This document shows positions 58,370 to 64,000 of a DNA stretch of 64,000 bases, in pieces. The position numbers were made by a program, and so were the translations under genes. How positions within the stretch are numbered: position 1 is the first letter of the stretch; each line of letters starts with the position of its first letter. Origin of the DNA: Ensifer adhaerens (GTDB lineage Bacteria > Pseudomonadota > Alphaproteobacteria > Rhizobiales > Rhizobiaceae); assembly GCF_002007205.1 (NCBI RefSeq), contig NZ_LAZS01000012.1, forward strand, positions 1,100,299-1,164,298. The letters run 5' to 3'. A model generated the notes under the pieces. It did not search any database and was not told the origin of the DNA. It worked only from the letters and a program-made list of their open reading frames with translations.

Positions 58370-59281
58370 TCAGTCCGCCAAGGCGGAAGCCTCGCGCAAC
58401 CACTCAATGAATAGCCGCCCACTTTGCTTTTTTGGCTTCCTCGTCGGAACAACAACGAAGTAAGCTGCTCTGGTGCGGATGGATGCATCGGTAAGCCGGA
58501 CCAAACGATTTTGCCGGGTCAGGTCGCCGACCAGGCGGCTCCAACCGAGCGCGATACCTTGACCGTTCATCGCAGCATAAATGGCCTCGGTGTAAAAGCT
58601 GCATCGCAGACCCCGGGACCTCTTCGGCGCCTTCACGGAAAAAGCCGCTAGCCATTCATCCCAACCTGTCCATGTCGGGTCTTCAATATCGCTCGATATC
58701 AGCGGATGACCGACAAGATCTTGCGGGGTGGCGATTGGTCCGGCTGTGAGCAAATAGTCTGCGCTGCAAATCGGAAAAACCTCATCCTCGAACAAGAACT
58801 CCGCCTGACCGTCCGACCAAGTGCCGGTTCCGTAGCGGATCGCCAAGTCCACATCGCTGGCCCCGAAACTGGTCCGGCCATCCTGCGTGATAATGCGAAG
58901 TTTAATTTCAGGGTAGGCGCGCGAAAACGCGGCGATCCTTGGCAACAGCCAGAAATGCGAAAAGGAGATGGTGGCGGAGATCGCCAGTTCGTCTTCCGGT
59001 CCTTCCGCCCGCAGATCGGCGACCGTGTCCGCAATCAGATTGAATGCTTCGCCCGCCGCGGCTGACAGCAGCCTGCCCTTTTCCGTCAACTCGATCTTGC
59101 GGTGAAGGCGCCGAAACAGGGGGAAACCAAAATCCTCTTCGAGCAAGTGGATCTGCCGGCTGATGGCCGCCTGGGTTACACCGAGTTCCGTCGCAGCCCG
59201 TGTGAAGCTCGACAGTCGAGCCGCTGCCTCAAAGGCCGTCAGGGCGGTGAGCGGCGGTAGCTTCTTCCTCAGGTTCGCCAT
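58370..59281 (-). CDS. LysR-family regulator (GcvA-like) of the betaine-demethylase genes
   Basis: A 303-residue regulator. The HTH is at residues 6-65 (SFTRAATELGVTQAAISRQI) and the effector domain has LAIRYGTGTWSDGQAEFLFE and FYTEAIYAAMNGQGIALGWS. Divergent from gbcA, with a palindromic T-N11-A site 8 bp before its own start, so it most likely controls itself and gbcAB. The co-inducer is not readable. Confidence 0.88.
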   Translation of the reverse strand: MANLRKKLPPLTALTAFEAAARLSSFTRAATELGVTQAAISRQIHLLEEDFGFPLFRRLHRKIELTEKGRLLSAAAGEAFNLIADTVADLRAEGPEDELAISATISFSHFWLLPRIAAFSRAYPEIKLRIITQDGRTSFGASDVDLAIRYGTGTWSDGQAEFLFEDEVFPICSADYLLTAGPIATPQDLVGHPLISSDIEDPTWTGWDEWLAAFSVKAPKRSRGLRCSFYTEAIYAAMNGQGIALGWSRLVGDLTRQNRLVRLTDASIRTRAAYFVVVPTRKPKKQSGRLFIEWLREASALAD

Positions 59282-59289
59282 CTTTGATC

Positions 59290-59306
59290 CATTACATTTG
59301 GTAATG
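59290..59306. promoter_or_regulatory. LysR-type binding site
   Basis: CATTAC-ATTTG-GTAATG is a perfect 6-bp inverted repeat containing the T-N11-A core (T59292 to A59304) of LysR operators, between the divergent LysR and gbcA genes. Confidence 0.6.
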
Positions 59307-59403
59307 TCAACCGCGCATATTTATGCCGTTGAGCGGCTGCTTTGCCTGAGCGATCCTGCCCTTGGAACCCGTCGAGCTTCCGATCGGAACATAAGGTGGA
59401 ATT

Positions 59404-60657
59404 ATGCTGCAGACATTTGCTTCTCCCATATCGTCGCTGCTTGATGCAAGAGCGGAGGGACATTCGCTTCCGGCCGGTCTTTATACGCGAGAGGATGTCT
59501 TCGAGGCGGATCTGGAAGTCTTTTTCCGCCGGCACTGGATCTGCATCGGCCTTGAATGCGATGTACCGGAGCCGGGAGATGCAGCCGTTGTCGATATCGG
59601 CAAGACCAGCCTCATCCTGCTGCGCGACGACGACGCTGAGATCCGCGTCATGCACAACGTCTGCCGCCACCGCGGTGCACGACTGCTGGATCCGGGCAAG
59701 ACGATCGTTTCAAAGCTCGTCTGTCCTTATCACACATGGACCTATGAACTGACCGGCGAGCTGAGCTATGCGCCCCACATGGGCAAGAGCTTCGACAAGG
59801 AATGCCGCAGCCTCAAGCCGGTGACCTTTAAGTCGATTGGCGGCCTCATCTATGTCTGCCTTTCGAGCGATCCGCCAGAAGACGTCGAGCGTCTCGTCGA
59901 CGTCATGGTCGAACGTCTTGCCCCCTACGACATCGCCAACGCAAAGGTCGCGTATGAATCCGATGTCATCGAACACGGCAACTGGAAGCTCACCATAGAG
60001 AACAACCGTGAATGCTACCACTGCTCCGCCAACCATCCCGAGCTCTGCGTCTCTTTCGTCGATCTCGATTTCGGCTTCGATCCGGACGCTTTGAGCCCGG
60101 AAGACCGCGCCCAGGCGGAGGAGCATTTAGCGCTCTATGAAGAACGCACCAAGCGATGGGAGGCAGACGGCTACCCATCCGCCGCGGTCGAGCAGCTGGT
60201 CGACTGCACCACCAACTTCCGGACGCAACGGCTGATCATTTCCGGTGCCGGCGAATCCCAGACCCCCGATGCAACGGCCGCCTCGGCAAAGCTGCTTGGC
60301 ACGATGTCACGTAAGGACCTCGGAGATATGCATCTCTGGGGCCACAACAGCTGGAACCACTTCATGGGCGATCATGCCGTCGTTTCGATCGTCATCCCGC
60401 TTTCCGCGGACAAGACACTGGTGCGCACCAAATGGCTCGTGCACAAGGATGCGGTCGAAGGCGTCGATTACGATCTTGAGAAGTTGACCAACGTCTGGAT
60501 CGCCACGACCGATCAGGACGCGGAACTCGTCGCCCGCTCCCACGCCGGCGTCGAAGATCCCGCCTACGTACCGGGCCCCTACTCACCCTTCTCCGAAACA
60601 AACCTCGACAAGTTCGCGTCGTGGTACATCGACCGGATGCGCGCCCATGGATACTAA
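59404..60657 (+). CDS. gbcA: Rieske oxygenase, betaine demethylase (GbcA type)
   Basis: A 417-residue oxygenase component, AAGGTGGA before ATG 59404. The Rieske cluster ligands are C87 and H89 (VCRHRGARL) and C107 and H110 (VCPYHTW). The mononuclear iron site follows ENNRECYHCSANHPEL (two His, about residues 203-212). This sequence is characteristic of glycine-betaine (GbcA) and proline-betaine (Stc2) demethylases rather than aromatic dioxygenases. It removes a methyl group as formaldehyde. It overlaps its reductase gene by 11 bp. Glycine betaine, stachydrine and carnitine-type substrates cannot be separated by eye. Confidence 0.85.
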   Translation: MLQTFASPISSLLDARAEGHSLPAGLYTREDVFEADLEVFFRRHWICIGLECDVPEPGDAAVVDIGKTSLILLRDDDAEIRVMHNVCRHRGARLLDPGKTIVSKLVCPYHTWTYELTGELSYAPHMGKSFDKECRSLKPVTFKSIGGLIYVCLSSDPPEDVERLVDVMVERLAPYDIANAKVAYESDVIEHGNWKLTIENNRECYHCSANHPELCVSFVDLDFGFDPDALSPEDRAQAEEHLALYEERTKRWEADGYPSAAVEQLVDCTTNFRTQRLIISGAGESQTPDATAASAKLLGTMSRKDLGDMHLWGHNSWNHFMGDHAVVSIVIPLSADKTLVRTKWLVHKDAVEGVDYDLEKLTNVWIATTDQDAELVARSHAGVEDPAYVPGPYSPFSETNLDKFASWYIDRMRAHGY

Positions 60658-61732
60658 AAGCACCTTTTCTCCGGCCGAGCGTCTTGAGCTAGGCGACTTG
60701 TGGAGCCGCGACACGGATGAAGATCTGGTTTGCGTCGATGTCCATCAGGAAACGCACGACGTCAAGACCTTCACCTTCGCGTCCACGCAGGGCAAGCGCT
60801 TTGCCTTCGAAGCCGGTCAATACTTCCTGTTCGATCTCGATGTCGACGGCGAACCGGAAAGCCGTTGCTACAGCATCTCGTCGTCGCCGAAGCGCAGCAA
60901 TGCGTTCTCAGTCACCGTCAAGCGTGTGGCCGGCGGCAAGATCTCAAATTGGTTTCACGACAACCTGACGGTGAATGCGAAGATCAAGGCGAACGGTCCC
61001 CTCGGTCAGTTCACGCGCCCGAACGCGAGGAAATATCTGTTTCTGTCCGCAGGATCAGGAATTACGCCTGTTATGGCGATGGTCCGGGAGCTTGCCGACA
61101 CCTGCGAGCCTGCCGACGTCGTCTTCATGCACGCGGCGCGAACGCCGAAAGACCTGATCTTTCGCGATGAACTCGCCACGCTTGCCAATCGGGTGAAGGG
61201 CCTCCGGCTTCAGCTTCTGCCGGAACTCGTTTCCGGCGAGACCAATTGGCCCGGACTGACCGGCCGCATATCGGCGGCGTACATGAACCTTGCGGTTCCC
61301 GATATCGCCGAGCGCATCGTGATGTGTTGCGGCCCGGCGCCGTTCATGGCCGCAGCGCGTGCAATCTCTGCCGATCTCGGCGTTCCGCCGTCAAACTACA
61401 TCGAGGAGAGCTTTGATGCGTGCGCGAACGACGACACTGAGGTTGTCGTTGTCGAACAGCCTGCCACCCGAACATTCGAGGTCGAGTTCTCCAAGCAGGC
61501 GCGAAAGATCGCCGTGGCGGGAGAGCAGACCGTGCTTTCCTGCGCAAAGAAAGCGGGCGTAATACTTCCCTCATCCTGTTCGAACGGTGTCTGCGGCACC
61601 TGCAAGTCCAAGCTCGTATCCGGTTCGGTCGAGATGAACCACAATGGTGGCATCAGGCAACGCGAGATCGACGCCGGGCTTTTCCTGCCCTGCTGTTCGA
61701 AGCCGCTGAGCGATCTCGTCATCGACCGCTAG
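60647..61732 (+). CDS. gbcB: betaine-demethylase reductase (GbcB type)
   Basis: A 361-residue electron-transfer partner. It has an N-terminal ferredoxin-reductase flavin domain (RCYSISSSP, about residues 72-80) and an NAD domain (LFLSAGSGITPVMAMV, CCGPAPFM). A C-terminal plant-type [2Fe-2S] ferredoxin has CSNGVCGTC (about residues 313-321) and the last Cys in LFLPCCS. Domain order FMN/FAD-NAD-ferredoxin matches GbcB. It passes electrons from NADH to the Rieske centre of the upstream protein. Confidence 0.88.
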   Translation: MDTKSTFSPAERLELGDLWSRDTDEDLVCVDVHQETHDVKTFTFASTQGKRFAFEAGQYFLFDLDVDGEPESRCYSISSSPKRSNAFSVTVKRVAGGKISNWFHDNLTVNAKIKANGPLGQFTRPNARKYLFLSAGSGITPVMAMVRELADTCEPADVVFMHAARTPKDLIFRDELATLANRVKGLRLQLLPELVSGETNWPGLTGRISAAYMNLAVPDIAERIVMCCGPAPFMAAARAISADLGVPPSNYIEESFDACANDDTEVVVVEQPATRTFEVEFSKQARKIAVAGEQTVLSCAKKAGVILPSSCSNGVCGTCKSKLVSGSVEMNHNGGIRQREIDAGLFLPCCSKPLSDLVIDR

Positions 61733-61746
61733 GCACCGGTTGAGTG

Positions 61747-61776
61747 ATCCCGACCCAGCCATCGCTGGGCCGGGAT
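61747..61776. terminator. bidirectional terminator hairpin
   Basis: ATCCCG-a-CCCAGC and GCTGGG-c-CGGGAT form a 12-bp stem with one A/C mismatch and loop CATC between the convergent gbcB and gfa genes, followed by ATTT on the plus strand. Confidence 0.65.
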
Positions 61777-61779
61777 ATT

Positions 61780-62352
61780 TCATGCCGGGAGGGCGCCGCT
61801 CTTCTTGGCAGCCCATGTGGCGATCACATCCATCAGGACCGGGTTGAGGCAGTCATAGGGTTCAAGTCCCAGTTCGCGTAGCCGACCGCGCACGCCATCC
61901 ATCTTCGCTGGGTCGTAGCCGCTCTCGATGATCGAGGAGACGAAGGCGGCAAAGCCCGGTTTTGCCCAGCCGCTTTCCTGGAACCGCTCGGGGTGCAGGA
62001 AGGAAAGCCCCCTGAACGCATGATCGCGTTCGACCGGGCCGTACATGTGCACACCGCAGTCCTTGCAGGCATGGCGCTGGATCAGCGCTGCCGGGTCCAC
62101 GACCGCGAGCTTGTCGCCGTTTTCGAGCACCTCGACATTGGCCGTCGGCGCGACGGCGACGACCGAGAAAACGGCGCCATCGGGCTTCCAGCACTTGGTG
62201 CAGCCGCAGGCATGGTTGTGGGCGATGTCACCCTTGACGCGGACCTTCACGGGGTTGCTCGCGCAGTTGCAGACGAGTGTGCCGCCGGAAAAGGCGGCGT
62301 CCGTCGCCTTGAACCCGCTGTCGAGAGATGGATGGATCGCAATGCTTGGCAT
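61780..62352 (-). CDS. gfa: S-(hydroxymethyl)glutathione synthase (Gfa)
   Basis: A 190-residue zinc protein, ATG 62352 with AGGAGGAG upstream. Gfa motifs: [17 protein letters not shown] (Cys-x-Cys), [13 protein letters not shown] (Cys cluster), [14 protein letters not shown] and [10 protein letters not shown]. It promotes formation of the glutathione-formaldehyde adduct used by the dehydrogenase encoded just upstream in the operon. Next to gbcAB, whose reaction makes formaldehyde. Confidence 0.93.
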   Translation of the reverse strand: MPSIAIHPSLDSGFKATDAAFSGGTLVCNCASNPVKVRVKGDIAHNHACGCTKCWKPDGAVFSVVAVAPTANVEVLENGDKLAVVDPAALIQRHACKDCGVHMYGPVERDHAFRGLSFLHPERFQESGWAKPGFAAFVSSIIESGYDPAKMDGVRGRLRELGLEPYDCLNPVLMDVIATWAAKKSGALPA

Positions 62353-62469
62353 GGGCTTCTCCTCCTTCTGGCCGGCGCACAATGCCCGGCTCGTCGTTCG
62401 CGCCGCCGGCTGGATCGCGCGGCGGCGCAAAAATGCTTTTGCAGTCTGGAAACGGTCCTCAACCCGTCC

Positions 62470-63597
<1,128 letters not shown>

Positions 63598-63686
63598 CGT
63601 TTGATCCTCTTGTTGTTTGTGAATTGCGGGCTCGTCCGGGCGCGCAGCGCCCGGCCTCATAATGATCCCGATCGCGCCAAAACGCG

Positions 63687-64000
63687 TTAGAGCGCCTTCT
63701 CGACTTCCGGCAGGGCGTCGAAGAGATCGGCAACCAGGCCGTAGTCGGCGACCTGGAAGATCGGCGCCTCTTCGTCCTTGTTGATCGCGACGATGACCTT
63801 GCTGTCCTTCATGCCGGCCAGGTGCTGGATGGCACCGGAAATGCCGCAGGCGATGTAGAGATCGGGGGCGACGACCTTGCCGGTCTGGCCGACCTGCCAG
63901 TCGTTCGGGGCGTAACCGGCGTCGACGGCAGCGCGCGACGCGCCGACGGCAGCACCGAGCTTGTCGGCCACCGGCAGGATCACTTCCTGGAACTTCTCGG
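63687..64000 (-). CDS. etfA: electron transfer flavoprotein alpha subunit, C-terminal part
   Basis: The last about 104 residues of EtfA; the N-terminal part lies beyond the right edge. The FAD-binding C-terminal domain is clear: [60 protein letters not shown]. EtfAB passes electrons from acyl-CoA and methylated-glycine dehydrogenases to the quinone pool. A link to downstream steps of betaine breakdown (dimethylglycine, sarcosine) is possible but etfA is usually a housekeeping gene. Confidence 0.93.
   Translation of the reverse strand, partial: EKFQEVILPVADKLGAAVGASRAAVDAGYAPNDWQVGQTGKVVAPDLYIACGISGAIQHLAGMKDSKVIVAINKDEEAPIFQVADYGLVADLFDALPEVEKAL

Overview
The window looks like a catabolic and accessory stretch of a Rhizobiaceae-type alphaproteobacterium (Ensifer/Sinorhizobium- or Rhizobium-like). 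The reasons are high GC, many sugar and amino-acid ABC importers each with its own GntR, LacI or LysR regulator, a betaine-demethylase (GbcAB) locus beside glutathione-dependent formaldehyde oxidation, and inositol genes. This is family-level recognition by eye; no search was run. No rRNA, tRNA, CRISPR array or intact transposon was seen.

Layout. 1-1510: an alpha/beta-hydrolase remnant cut by the left edge, a secreted protein of seven two-cysteine repeats, and a small hypothetical gene. 1828-10103: a minus-strand amino-sugar/glycoside operon (GH4 glycosidase, PfkB kinase, binding protein, NagB-like deaminase, ATPase, two permeases) divergent from a HutC-type GntR repressor, with a DasR/NagR-like operator sitting in a promoter spacer. 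10311-11420: a YUCCA-like flavin monooxygenase. 11684-16996: a UgpBAEC-type importer ending in a TIM-barrel isomerase. 17508-24033: a Cus-type copper/silver efflux operon (small Met/Cys protein, FixH-like, CusB, CusA, a frameshifted Met/Cys protein) followed by a Tat-exported intradiol dioxygenase.

24559-32152 is the most unusual part: a type I secretion ABC exporter and HlyD adaptor embedded among three highly acidic proteins made largely of Asp-X dipeptides. The exporter carries about five 40-residue repeats that duplicate its own N-terminal segment. A LuxR-type regulator with a degenerate receiver lies just downstream, and a decayed IS3-type transposase piece lies inside the locus. Two of the acidic proteins end in D-F-x-V-A, resembling the acidic-plus-hydrophobic tail of known type I substrates. 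I read this as a candidate undescribed secretion/biomineral- or matrix-type system.

32723-37462: LysR regulator, M20 peptidase and an amino-acid importer without its ATPase. 37689-40749: dodecin, a KefB-like antiporter and a PtsN-like EIIA protein. 41085-48492: an inositol-type locus (FrcBCA-like importer, isomerase, IolG, a truncated RpiR regulator, and divergent LacI plus IolE) with phased operators. 48738-58151: a LacI-controlled ribose-type importer followed by a PHP-type phosphotriesterase homologue, a GATase-like protein, a PfkB kinase, a BtpA-family protein, TenA and an M20 amidohydrolase. I cannot match this combination to a known pathway. 58370-64000: LysR, gbcA and gbcB, then convergent gfa, S-(hydroxymethyl)glutathione dehydrogenase and the end of etfA. 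Demethylation by GbcAB releases formaldehyde, which the next two enzymes remove.
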